Below, piece by piece: positions 53,807-61,862 of a stretch of 64,000 nt of DNA; position 1 is the first letter of the stretch; the number at the start of each line of letters is the position of its first letter. The position numbers were made by a program, and so were the translations under genes. This DNA is from Streptomyces sp. TLI_171 (GTDB taxonomy: Bacteria; Actinomycetota; Actinomycetes; Streptomycetales; Streptomycetaceae), in the NCBI RefSeq assembly GCF_003610255.1, contig NZ_RAPS01000001.1, forward strand, positions 7,343,001 to 7,407,000, written 5' to 3'. The notes under the pieces were generated by a model. It saw only the letters and a program-made list of their open reading frames with translations, searched no databases and was not told the origin of the DNA.

Positions 53807-54148
53807 TCAGCGCACCTTCGCGGCCGCCCCGGGCCTCGGCGCGCCGTCCACCGCGACGCAGATCCCGAACACCCGGTCGTGGCCGGTCCAGCCGTTGACC
53901 CGCCCCCGGTTGTTGCTGATCTGCACCCGCCGGCGGGCCGGCTCCAGCGCCGACACCAGGTGCAGGTACATCGTCCCCGCGACGCGGGCCAGCACGATGT
54001 CCCCCACCGCCAGCCCGGCCGGATCGACCGGCGCGACCGCGACCACCTGCCTGCTGCGGATCAGCGGCACCATCGACGACCCGCTCGGCCGGAACTCCAC
54101 CTCGGCCCCCGCGGCCACCCGGGCCGCCACCGCGTCCAAAGCACCCAT
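53807..54148 (-). CDS. S24/S26-like peptidase-domain protein without HTH
   Basis: 113 residues. PSGSSMVPLIRSRQVVAVAPVDPAGLAVGDIVLARVAGTMYLHLV resembles the serine loop and following strands of LexA/phage-repressor S24 and signal-peptidase folds (SGSSM supplies the nucleophile). It ends RVQISNNRGRVNGWTGHDRVFGICVAV. There is no DNA-binding domain, and no obvious catalytic lysine, so proteolysis is uncertain. It is divergent from a Doc-type toxin-antitoxin pair, sharing a 125-bp junction. Confidence 0.75.
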   Translation of the reverse strand: MGALDAVAARVAAGAEVEFRPSGSSMVPLIRSRQVVAVAPVDPAGLAVGDIVLARVAGTMYLHLVSALEPARRRVQISNNRGRVNGWTGHDRVFGICVAVDGAPRPGAAAKVR

Positions 54149-54234
54149 GCGCGGATGCTCCCACCCCGCCCGCAGCCGCCACCACCGGATTTCCCGGCCA
54201 GGAAAACCCTTCGACCCGACGTCCCGTCAACTGC

Positions 54235-54240
54235 TACGTT
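54235..54240 (+). promoter_or_regulatory. -10 element of antitoxin-toxin operon
   Basis: TACGTT lies 34 bp before the antitoxin GTG, upstream of its GGGAGGAGG ribosome site. Confidence 0.4.
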
Positions 54241-54273
54241 CCGTACCCGAATCGGCCGGGAGGAGGCACCGAG

Positions 54274-54414
54274 GTGGAGCAGCGCGAGCAGGAGCAGCAG
54301 GACCCGAGGCGCACCCCCTGGGCGCCCGAGGAGCGGGCCGCGCGGCGGGCCGCACTGGTGGCGCGGATCCGGGCCGCCAACGCCGAGACGCTGGAGAGGC
54401 TGGCCGAGCTGTGA
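54274..54414 (+). CDS. Small antitoxin candidate paired with Doc-type toxin
   Basis: 46 residues from GTG 54274, with a strong GGAGGAGG ribosome site ~10 nt upstream. The highly charged helix (MEQREQEQQDPRRTPWAPEERAARRAALVARIRAANAETLERLAEL) has no DNA-binding domain and fits the neutralising tail of a Phd/Doc-type antitoxin. Its stop overlaps the toxin start (GTGA), the usual coupling in TA pairs. I infer the role from context; the sequence itself has no diagnostic motif. Confidence 0.65.
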   Translation: MEQREQEQQDPRRTPWAPEERAARRAALVARIRAANAETLERLAEL

Positions 54415-54824
54415 GCACGGACACCACGGGCGCCACGGGCGCCACGCACGGCACGGACTTCCTGGACGAGGAGGACATCGCCCACCTGCTCGGCGACGCC
54501 GCCACCGTGCGCGAGCGCTCGCTGCTGCAGTCCGCGCTCGGCCGGCCCCGCGCCTCGGTCTTCGGGGCCGACGCCTACCCGGACGTGTGGACCAAGGCGG
54601 TCGCGCTCGGCGAATCCCTCGCCCGCAACCACCCCATGACGGACCGGAACAAGCGCACCACCTTCGAGTCGATGCTGCTGTTCCTGGACTACAACGGGCA
54701 GCCGTACGCCGACCCGCACCCCGATGCCGCGGTGGAGTTCGTGCTCCGGCTGGCCCAGGGCGGCTACGCCGGTCAACTCGCGGTCGCCGTGGCCGACTTC
54801 CGCCGGATGCTCGGAGCAGCCTGA
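54411..54824 (+). CDS. Doc-type (Fic/Doc family) toxin
   Basis: 137 residues from GTG 54411. EDIAHLLGDAATVRERSLLQSALGRPRASVFGADAYPDVWTKAVALGESLARNHPMTDRNKRTTFESMLLFLDYNGQPY matches the Doc helical fold. The catalytic Fic motif HPFxDGNKR is here HPMTDRNKR: His, Asp and the NKR are kept but Gly is Arg. Doc enzymes phosphorylate EF-Tu and stop translation. The Gly-to-Arg change is odd and may alter nucleotide binding. It is translationally coupled to the 46-residue upstream protein. Confidence 0.85.
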   Translation: MSTDTTGATGATHGTDFLDEEDIAHLLGDAATVRERSLLQSALGRPRASVFGADAYPDVWTKAVALGESLARNHPMTDRNKRTTFESMLLFLDYNGQPYADPHPDAAVEFVLRLAQGGYAGQLAVAVADFRRMLGAA

Positions 54825-54928
54825 CCCGAATCGCCGAGGGGCCGGGCGCATGCCCCTCGGCGGCTCTGGGCATGAACCGGACAACATTCGGGGCCGGGTC
54901 GGGCCGGCCGGACCGGGGGAGCGCACCC

Positions 54929-55939
54929 ATGACCATGGCACGCCGCACACTGCTCACCAGTGGCGCCGCAGCCCTCGCGGGCGCCCTCGGCGGGCTGGCC
55001 CTCCCGGCCCGGGCCGCCCATGCCGCGCCGCCCGCCGCGCCCGGGCAGGCCGCCGCACCACGGCTCCTGGCCGCGTCCGGGCTCCGCAGCACGCCCGGCG
55101 GAGTGCCCACCGCCGACTGGATGGCCCGCCTCGACGCCGGCCGCTCCCTGCTCGGCCTCACCGTCCCCGGCACCCACGACTCGTGCTGCACCGATCCCGC
55201 TCACGGCACCGAGTGGTCCCACACCCAGAACTGGGGGGTGCCCGAGCAACTCCTCCAGGGCGTCCGGTTCCTCGACATCCGGTGCAACGGACTGCAGGGG
55301 ACGGCCGACGAGCTCGGCGTCTACCACTCCGACGCCTACCAGTACGTCCGCCTCCAGGATGTGCTGGACCAGTGCCGCGCGTTCCTGACGGCCCATCCGG
55401 GCGAGACGGTCGTGATGCGCCTCCGGAACGAGAACGCGGGCGGCCAGGCCCTCGACGCCGCGGAGTTCCGCCGCCGGATCAACCACTACCTCGACGACCT
55501 CGGCTACCGCGCCCTGTTCCACCTGTACGGCTGGCCGACCCTCGGCGCGGCCCGCGGCCGGATCGTGCTGGTCGCCGACTTCGCCAACGACTGGGGCCTG
55601 ATCCAGTGGTCCAGCGGCAGCAACGCGTACTTCCGCACCCAGGACCTCTGGCAGACCGACCAGCTGTTCCCGCTCCGCGTCAAGGGGCGGGCGATCACCC
55701 AGCAGTTCGACACCGCCGCCGCCGACCCCGGCTCGCCGCAGATGTACGTCAACTTCCTCAGCTACGCGGGCGGTTACTGGCCCAAGACCGCCGAGCAGAC
55801 CTTGATGGACCAGTCGATCTACCCCTACCTCACCGCCCACGCCGGCCGGATCGCCCGCTACGGCATCGTCCCGATGGACTTCCCCGACTTCCACGTCAAC
55901 GTCCTGCAGGCGCTGATCGACCAGAACTTCCTCGCCTGA
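54929..55939 (+). CDS. Secreted PI-PLC X-domain-like protein
   Basis: 336 residues from ATG 54929 (GGGGGAG upstream). A Tat-like signal (MTMARRTLLTSGAAALAGAL) precedes a phosphatidylinositol phospholipase C TIM-barrel: LLGLTVPGTHDSCCTDPAHGTEW (first His), GVRFLDIRCNG, YHSDAYQYVRLQDVLDQCRAFLTAHPGETVVMRLRNE and YGIVPMDFPDF. The catalytic His is present (GTHDS and VYHS). It may cleave glycerophospholipids or inositol lipids outside the cell. The stop codon is the first TGA of a 24-copy 8-bp repeat. Confidence 0.88.
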   Translation: MTMARRTLLTSGAAALAGALGGLALPARAAHAAPPAAPGQAAAPRLLAASGLRSTPGGVPTADWMARLDAGRSLLGLTVPGTHDSCCTDPAHGTEWSHTQNWGVPEQLLQGVRFLDIRCNGLQGTADELGVYHSDAYQYVRLQDVLDQCRAFLTAHPGETVVMRLRNENAGGQALDAAEFRRRINHYLDDLGYRALFHLYGWPTLGAARGRIVLVADFANDWGLIQWSSGSNAYFRTQDLWQTDQLFPLRVKGRAITQQFDTAAADPGSPQMYVNFLSYAGGYWPKTAEQTLMDQSIYPYLTAHAGRIARYGIVPMDFPDFHVNVLQALIDQNFLA

Positions 55940-56133
55940 CGGCCTGACGGCCTGACGGCCTGACGGCCTGACGGCCTGACGGCCTGACGGCCTGACGGCC
56001 TGACGGCCTGACGGCCTGACGGCCTGACGGCCTGACGGCCTGACGGCCTGACGGCCTGACGGCCTGACGGCCTGACGGCCTGACGGCCTGACGGCCTGAC
56101 GGCCTGACGGCCTGACGGCCTGACGGCCTGACG
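55935..56133. repeat. 24-copy 8-bp tandem repeat (CCTGACGG)
   Basis: 24 perfect copies of CCTGACGG run from 55935 to 56126, then a 7-nt partial copy. The first TGA is the stop codon of the PLC-like gene. Because the period is 8, TGA stops fall in all three forward frames. On the minus strand it only yields a Gly-Arg-Gln-Ala-Val-Arg-Pro-Ser periodic shadow. Strand slippage is the likely origin. Confidence 0.97.
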
Positions 56134-56272
56134 CTCCGAGGCCCCCGGCGACCGCTTCGCGACCGACGCGAATCGGCCGATCCGGGGGCGTTCTGACAGC
56201 TCAAGGCCTGCGCTGGCATATGCTGCCGGGTGGTCAGCGACGACCGCCACCCACCCTCGCAGGAGTGTCCCG

Positions 56273-57199
56273 ATGAGCGACCACGAGCCCGACCGCACCA
56301 CGATCCCGATCGGCGTCGTCGGGCTCGGCGACATCGCGCAGAAGGCGTACCTGCCCGTCCTCGCCGCCCAACCCGGCCTCGACCTGCGGCTGATGACCCG
56401 CGACCGGGCCAAGCTCGACCGGATCGGCGACGCCTACCGCCTGCCGTTCCGCACCACCGACCTGGACGAGCTGATCGGCTCCGGCATCCGCGCCGCGTTC
56501 GTGCACGCCGCCACCGAGCAGCACGTCCCGATCGTCGAGAGGCTGCTCACCGGCGGAGTCGACGTGTACGTGGACAAGCCGCTCGCCTACGACCTGGACG
56601 GCGCCCGCCGCCTGGTCCAGCTCGCCGAGCACACCGGCCGCTCCCTGCTGGTCGGCTTCAACCGCCGCCACGCCCCCGGCTACCTGCTGGCCGCCGAACG
56701 CCCGCGCGACCTGATCGTGCTGCAGAAGCACCGCGAGGGCCTGCCCGAGCGCGCCCGCACCCTGGTCTACGACGACTTCATCCACGTCGTGGACAGCCTG
56801 CGCTTCCTGGTCCCCGGCGAAATCGAGCACGTCGACGTGCGCTCCCGCACCCGGGACGGCCTGGTCGAGCACGTCGTGCTCACCCTGGCGGGGCGCGGCT
56901 TCACCGCGCTCGGCATCATGAACCGGCTCTCCGGCTCCACCGAGGAGATCCTGGAGGTCTCCGGCGCGGACTCCAAGCGCGAGGTGCACAACCTCGCCGA
57001 GGTGATCGACCACAAGGGCCAGCCGACGATCCGCCGCCGCGGCGACTGGGTCCCGGTGGCCCGGCAGCGCGGCATCGAGCAGGTCGTCCTGCACTTCCTG
57101 GACGCCGTGCGGGCCGGGAAGACCCTGGACGCCGCGGACGCGCTGCGCACGCACGAGCTGTGCGAGCTGATCGTGGCCCGGATCGAGGCCGACGCCTGA
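56273..57199 (+). CDS. Gfo/Idh/MocA-family oxidoreductase
   Basis: 308 residues. N-terminal Rossmann fold (IPIGVVGLGDIAQKAYLPVLAAQ), the acidic stretch VHAATEQHVPIVERLLTGGVDVYVDKPLAYDLDGARRLVQLAEHTGRSLLVGFNRRHAPGY, where DKP and the conserved K are typical. The C-terminal beta-sheet domain is present (IEHVDVRSRTRDGLVEHVVLTL). It dehydrogenates or reduces sugars or inositols with NAD(P). The conserved EKP is DKP here. It follows a 140-bp gap after the tandem repeat and stands alone. Confidence 0.92.
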   Translation: MSDHEPDRTTIPIGVVGLGDIAQKAYLPVLAAQPGLDLRLMTRDRAKLDRIGDAYRLPFRTTDLDELIGSGIRAAFVHAATEQHVPIVERLLTGGVDVYVDKPLAYDLDGARRLVQLAEHTGRSLLVGFNRRHAPGYLLAAERPRDLIVLQKHREGLPERARTLVYDDFIHVVDSLRFLVPGEIEHVDVRSRTRDGLVEHVVLTLAGRGFTALGIMNRLSGSTEEILEVSGADSKREVHNLAEVIDHKGQPTIRRRGDWVPVARQRGIEQVVLHFLDAVRAGKTLDAADALRTHELCELIVARIEADA

Positions 57200-57329
57200 G
57201 GTCACCCGGGCGGCCGCCCTTCCCGGGCCGCCGGGTCAAGTCCCGGTATGCGGTGCGTGCTGATTCCGTGTCAGCCGGGGCACCGCCGACTCGACGTGTT
57301 CCGTTCAAGCTCTGATTACTCCACCATGG

Positions 57330-57367
57330 GACGGTGTCCCGCGCGACTACGCGCGTAGCGCACCGTC
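57330..57367 (+). promoter_or_regulatory. Nested inverted repeats upstream of secreted-protein gene
   Basis: An outer GACGGTG (57330-57336) / CACCGTC (57361-57367) stem encloses a perfect palindrome CTACGCGCGTAG (57347-57358), 33 bp before the ATG. It could be an operator or a 5'UTR stem. Confidence 0.5.
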
Positions 57368-57399
57368 TGTTACACCCCATGGCACGAGGAGATCGACAG

Positions 57400-59094
57400 A
57401 TGATCAGAGCATCGAAGGTCGCCCGCACCGGCGCCCTCGCCGCTGCCACCCTGGTGGTCGCCGCCGCGGCCGCCACCGTCACGCCGCACTCCACGGCGGC
57501 GGCCGCCACCACCCCGAAGCGGGTGCTGTTCGACAACAGCAAGGGCGAGACCGCGGGCAACGCGGACTGGATCATCTCCACCAGCCAGCCCGACCCGCTC
57601 GGCCAGAACGCCAATCCCAGCACCGAGACCTCGTGGACCGGCGCCATCTCCGCCTGGGGCGTCGCCCTGCAGAAGACCGGCAACTACAGCCTGAAGACCC
57701 TGCCGGCCGGCAACACCATCACCTACGGCACCGGCGGCGCGCTCGACCTCGCCAACTTCGACGAGTTCGTGCTGCCGGAGCCCAACATCCGGCTCAGCGA
57801 CGCCGAGAAGACCGCCGTGATGAAGTTCGTGCAGAACGGCGGCGGCCTGTTCCTGATCTCCGACCACACCGTCAGCGACCGCAACAACGACGGCTGGGAC
57901 TCGCCCGCGATCATCAACGACCTGCTGACCACCAACAGCGTCGACAGCACCGACCCGTTCGGTTTCTCCGTCGACCTGCTGAACATCGCCAACGAGAACC
58001 CGCGGGCGATCGCCGACACCACCGACCCGGTGCTGAACGGCTCCTTCGGCAAGGTGACCGGCTCGATCATCCGCAACGGCACCACCTTCACCCTCAAGCC
58101 CGCCGACAACCCGGCCGTCAAGGGCCTGCTCTACCGCAGCGGCTACAGCGGCAACACCGGAGCGTTCTTCGTGACCTCCACCTTCGGCAGCGGCCGGGTC
58201 GCGATCTGGGGCGACTCCTCGCCGATCGACGACGGCACCGGCCAGTCCGGCAACACCCTCTACGACGGCTGGAACGACCCGGCGGGCACCGACGCCGCCC
58301 TCGCGCTGAACGCCACCGCCTGGCTGGCCCAGGGCAGCGGCAGCAGCACCGGCGCCGTCAGCCTGACCAACCCCGGCACCCGCACCGCCACCGCCGGCAC
58401 CGCCACCAGCCTCCAGCTGTCCGCCTCCGACACCGCCGGCGGCACCCTCGGCTACTCGGCCACCGGCCTGCCCGCCGGACTGACCGTCAACTCCGCCACC
58501 GGCCTGATCAGCGGCACCCCGACCACCGCCGGCAGCTACAGCGTCACCGCCAAGGCCACCGACTCCACCGGCCCGTCCGCCACCGTCACCTTCACCTGGA
58601 CGGTCAACCCGGCCGGCGGCGGCAGCTGCACCGCCGCCCAGCTGATCACCAACCCCGGCTTCGAGACCGGCTCCACCTCGGGCTGGACCGAGACCAACAG
58701 CAACGGCGCCAGCACCATCAACTCCAGCTCCAGCGAGCCCGCCCACACCGGCAGTTACGACGCCTGGCTGGACGGCTACGGCACCACCACCACCGACACC
58801 CTCGCCCAGACCGTCACCCTGCCGACCGGGTGCACCAGTTACAACCTGAGCTTCTGGCTGCACATCGACAGCGACGCCTCCACCACCACGGTCTTCGACA
58901 AGCTCACCGTCACCGCCAACGGCACCACCCTCGCCACCTACAGCAACACCAACGCCGCCGCCGGCTACCAGCAGCGCACCTTCAACCTCGCCGCCTACGC
59001 GGGCCAGAGCGTGACGCTGAAGTTCACCGGCACCGAGGACAACACCAAGCAGACCTCGTTCGTCCTCGACGACATCAACCTCAACGTCTCCTGA
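57400..59094 (+). CDS. Large secreted protein with GATase-like, Ig-like and C-terminal jelly-roll domains
   Basis: 564 residues from ATG 57400 (AGGAG upstream). Sec signal ~1-38. A Rossmann-like region (~40-310; VLFDNSKGETAGNADWIIS, FVQNGGGLFLISDHTVSDRNNDGWDSP, GRVAIWGDSSPIDDG) resembles ThuA/GATase-like or lipoprotein-type secreted hydrolases. A putative Ig domain follows (GYSATGLPAGLTVNSATGLISGTPTTAGSYSV), then a C-terminal sandwich (LITNPGFETGSTSGWTE to FVLDDINLNVS) homologous to the end of the M4 protease. It is probably a polymer-acting enzyme; activity not assignable. Confidence 0.75.
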   Translation: MIRASKVARTGALAAATLVVAAAAATVTPHSTAAAATTPKRVLFDNSKGETAGNADWIISTSQPDPLGQNANPSTETSWTGAISAWGVALQKTGNYSLKTLPAGNTITYGTGGALDLANFDEFVLPEPNIRLSDAEKTAVMKFVQNGGGLFLISDHTVSDRNNDGWDSPAIINDLLTTNSVDSTDPFGFSVDLLNIANENPRAIADTTDPVLNGSFGKVTGSIIRNGTTFTLKPADNPAVKGLLYRSGYSGNTGAFFVTSTFGSGRVAIWGDSSPIDDGTGQSGNTLYDGWNDPAGTDAALALNATAWLAQGSGSSTGAVSLTNPGTRTATAGTATSLQLSASDTAGGTLGYSATGLPAGLTVNSATGLISGTPTTAGSYSVTAKATDSTGPSATVTFTWTVNPAGGGSCTAAQLITNPGFETGSTSGWTETNSNGASTINSSSSEPAHTGSYDAWLDGYGTTTTDTLAQTVTLPTGCTSYNLSFWLHIDSDASTTTVFDKLTVTANGTTLATYSNTNAAAGYQQRTFNLAAYAGQSVTLKFTGTEDNTKQTSFVLDDINLNVS

Positions 59095-59101
59095 CGCCCG
59101 G

Positions 59102-59132
59102 GCGGGCGCGCACCGCCACGGCGCGCGCCCGC
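59102..59132 (+). terminator. Hairpin after secreted multidomain gene
   Basis: GCGGGCGCGC (59102-59111) pairs with GCGCGCCCGC (59123-59132). Confidence 0.5.
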
Positions 59133-59167
59133 TCACCCCTCGGGGCCCGCCCACCCCGCCGGTTCGC

Positions 59168-59503
59168 TCACCCTGCCGGATCGATCCGCTCCGGCAACAG
59201 CTCGCCCTCGCCCGGCCCGGTCCGGAACCGGGGCGTCGAGGCGAACACGCTCAGATTCCCCTGAACGCTCTGCCGCACCGCCAGCCGGAGCCCGTCCGCC
59301 GTCTCCGCGTACCCGGCCCGCGGCCGCTCCTCCGGCACGTCCCGCACCTGGCAGCCGGCCGCCCGCCACCCGGCGACCACACTGTCGAGGTCCCGGTCCG
59401 AGTCCGCCGGGGACGTGCCCACCACCCAGTACGCGACGCCCAGTTCGGCCGGCGCGTCCGCGTCCTCGAACCCGCCCTCGAGCAGATCCCCGTCGAACCG
59501 CAC
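59168..59503 (-). CDS. Small hypothetical protein, possibly truncated
   Basis: 111 residues from GTG 59503. ELGVAYWVVGTSPADSDRDLDSVVAGWRAAGCQVRDVPEERPRAGYAETADGLRLAVRQSVQGNLSVFASTPRF resembles the C-terminal half of a common Streptomyces hypothetical protein. There is no ribosome site, and the usual N-terminal portion is missing, so it may be a 5'-truncated gene. It lies 15 bp downstream of a GNAT gene in the same direction. Confidence 0.5.
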   Translation of the reverse strand: MRFDGDLLEGGFEDADAPAELGVAYWVVGTSPADSDRDLDSVVAGWRAAGCQVRDVPEERPRAGYAETADGLRLAVRQSVQGNLSVFASTPRFRTGPGEGELLPERIDPAG

Positions 59504-59518
59504 GACCCGGCCGCAGCC

Positions 59519-60121
59519 TCACCCGTCCCCGTCCCCGTCCCCATGACGTCCCACCTCCGTGCGAGCGGGGAACCCGGCGAGGACGAGTTCGTGTTCGCGG
59601 GCGGACTCGTCGCCGGGGACGGGCACGGAGTGGCCGGTGCGGACGAAACCGAGCTTGCGGTAGAACGCCTCGGCTCGGTGGTTGTCCTGGTGGACGTGCA
59701 GGCGGACCCGGTCGACGGACGGGGCGTCGAACCGGTGGGCGAAGGCGATCGCGGTCTCGAACAGCGCGCGGGCCAGCCCCGATCCGCGCTGCTCCGGCCG
59801 GACGTAGACCCCCACCAGGTGCGCCTGGTCGACCTCGTTCGGCCCGCCCAGCACGCCCGGCCGCCCCGCCCGCTCGATCAGCACCGTGATCGCCCCGTCC
59901 CACCCTCCGCCGTCCGTCCGCTCCGCCACGAACTGCCGCGCCGTCATCTCCCCGCGCGCCCCCGCCGCCCGCTCCTGCCAGAACGAATCCGGCTGCGCGA
60001 CGGCACTCGCGTACGTCTCCAGGAACGCGATTCCCGCGACCGGATCGCGCAACGCCGCCAGCCGCAACTCCTTGACCCGCCGCCAGTCCTCGGCCGCGAC
60101 CGCCCGCACCACATGCTCCAT
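59519..60121 (-). CDS. GNAT-family N-acetyltransferase
   Basis: 200 residues. The acetyl-CoA loop is VGVYVRPEQRGSGLARALFETAI, followed by RVRLHVHQDNHRAEAFYRKLGFVRTGHSVPVPG. This is the standard GNAT layout (motif A, then B). It resembles RimI/aminoglycoside-type acetyltransferases without a definite substrate. The C-terminus ends in an odd GDGDGDG stretch caused by a CCCGTC repeat in the DNA. Confidence 0.9.
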   Translation of the reverse strand: MEHVVRAVAAEDWRRVKELRLAALRDPVAGIAFLETYASAVAQPDSFWQERAAGARGEMTARQFVAERTDGGGWDGAITVLIERAGRPGVLGGPNEVDQAHLVGVYVRPEQRGSGLARALFETAIAFAHRFDAPSVDRVRLHVHQDNHRAEAFYRKLGFVRTGHSVPVPGDESAREHELVLAGFPARTEVGRHGDGDGDG

Positions 60122-60186
60122 ACACCGATCCTCAACACCCGCCCCACCCCCGGCAAGAGGATTTCCGCCCCGCCCCCGCCCGACGG

Positions 60187-61665
60187 TCAGTGACGGTGCG
60201 GGGCGGTGGCCACCGTGCGTGGCGCCGAGTCCTCGGTGCCGGGCTCGACGACGAGGAACTGGCCCATCATGCCGGAGTCCTCGTGGCGCAGCAGGTGGCA
60301 GTGGTACATGTACGGCGCGGTCGGGTCGACGTCGCGGCCGAACTGGACGGCCAGCCGGACGGTCGACCCGGTGGGCACGAAGACGGTGTCCTTGTAGCCG
60401 GCGGCGACCGCGGGCGGGGCGTGGCCGTTCACGTCCAGGACCTGGAACGCCACGTCGTGGATGTGGAAGTTGTGCGAGGACGCGTTGTTCCGGACCTCCC
60501 AGATCTCGACCGCCCCGGCGGGGACCACCTCGTCGATCCGGGCGGGGTCCATCGGGCGGCCGTTGATGCCGTTGCGCGCGTCCAGGGTGAACCGGCGCAC
60601 CGTGGCGCCGGCGGGCGGGACGATCGGCGGCAGCGCGGCGGGGCGCGCGGGCACGGTGGGGGAGGGCTGCAGGCGGTCGGCGGCGGTGAAGCGGATCAGG
60701 TCGAAGTCGCCGGCGGCGAGGTCGACCCCGTTGTCCTCGGTGCGCAGCACCGCGTCGTCGCCCGGGGCGAAGCCGACCAGCACCTCGGCGCGCTCGCCGG
60801 GGGTGAGGGTGAGCTCGGTGGTCTCCACCGGTGCGCCGAGCAGCCCGCCGTCGTTGCCGACCACCTGGAAGGGGCGCCGGTCGTCGAACACCAGGTGGTA
60901 CATCCGGGCGTTGGAGCCGTTCAGGAGGCGCAGCCGGACGCGTTCGGTGCTGACGGCGAAGCGCGGCTGGTAGGTGCCGTTGACCAGCATGCGGTCGCCG
61001 AGGATGCCGTACTTGCCCTTCAGCGGGTCACCGTCGAGGGCGCCGTCGGCGGTGAACTTCTTGTCCTGCAGGATCAGCGGGACGTCGTCGACGCCGTACT
61101 GCGCGGGCAGCCCGTGGTCCTCCGCGTCGTCGATCAGGAACATCCCGGCGAGGCCGCGGTAGACGTGCTGGGCGGTGGCCCCGTGCGGGTGCGGGTGGTA
61201 CCAGGCGGTGGTGGCGGGCTGGTCGAGCGTCCAGGTCGGGGTCCACACCGCGCCCGGCTCGATCGGCTGGTGCGGGCCGCCGTCCATCGCGGCGGGCAGC
61301 CGCACTCCGTGCCAGTGCACCGTGCTGGCCGCGGGGAGCGTGTTGCGGACGGTCATCGCGATCCGGTCGCCGCGGCCGGCCCGCAGGGTGGGGCCGAGGA
61401 ACGGCCCGTTGAAGCCCCAGGTGTCGGTCTGCAGGCCCGGCAGGAGTTCGGACCGGCCGGCCAGCAGGGTGAGTTCGAAGGCGCGGACCCCGTCCGCGGT
61501 CCGTTCCGGGTGCAGCAGCGGCGGGATCCGCAGCGGCGCGGACAGATCGAGCGCGGGCGGGGGCCCGGGTCGGCGCCCGGTGTCCGGGCCGCAGCCGGCG
61601 GCCAGGCCCGCCGTGCCGAGCAGGCCGGAGGCGGCCGAGAGCGCGAGGAAGTTCCGTCGGTTCAC
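60187..61665 (-). CDS. Multicopper oxidase (CueO/SufI type)
   Basis: 492 residues from GTG 61665. A Tat-type signal (MNRRNFLALSAASGLLGTAGLAAGCG) has a possible lipobox. Copper ligands are visible in order: HWHG (T2/T3), WYHPHPHG, HNFHIHDVAF, and YHCHLLRHEDSGMM (T1 His and Met). All three cupredoxin domains are present. It oxidises phenols, Cu(I) or Mn(II) outside the cell, reducing O2 to water. It stands alone, between a GNAT gene and a divergent AbiEii-like gene. Confidence 0.93.
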   Translation of the reverse strand: MNRRNFLALSAASGLLGTAGLAAGCGPDTGRRPGPPPALDLSAPLRIPPLLHPERTADGVRAFELTLLAGRSELLPGLQTDTWGFNGPFLGPTLRAGRGDRIAMTVRNTLPAASTVHWHGVRLPAAMDGGPHQPIEPGAVWTPTWTLDQPATTAWYHPHPHGATAQHVYRGLAGMFLIDDAEDHGLPAQYGVDDVPLILQDKKFTADGALDGDPLKGKYGILGDRMLVNGTYQPRFAVSTERVRLRLLNGSNARMYHLVFDDRRPFQVVGNDGGLLGAPVETTELTLTPGERAEVLVGFAPGDDAVLRTEDNGVDLAAGDFDLIRFTAADRLQPSPTVPARPAALPPIVPPAGATVRRFTLDARNGINGRPMDPARIDEVVPAGAVEIWEVRNNASSHNFHIHDVAFQVLDVNGHAPPAVAAGYKDTVFVPTGSTVRLAVQFGRDVDPTAPYMYHCHLLRHEDSGMMGQFLVVEPGTEDSAPRTVATAPHRH

Positions 61666-61862
61666 GATCTTTCAGCTTAGCCACGACCCCCCGCCGGACC
61701 CGGTGTTCGGCGCGGCCGCGCGCGCCCCACCACCGGCCCGCCGCCCGCCTCCCGGTCAGCCCCGCTGCCCGCCTGTCCGCCGGCCGTCCGCCTGTCGGTC
61801 GGCCCGGCTACGCTCACCGCGCACCTTCGGCCGGCTGCACGAGAACGCAAGGAGGTCAGCCC

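Noticed and set aside
55935..56133. CRISPR array
   Set aside because: The repeat unit is 8 bp with no spacers, and no cas gene is present.
55858..56412. Minus-strand frame with a Gly-Arg-Gln-Ala-Val-Arg-Pro-Ser periodic protein
   Set aside because: It is only the translation of the 24-copy 8-bp repeat on the wrong strand; there is no start signal and no family.
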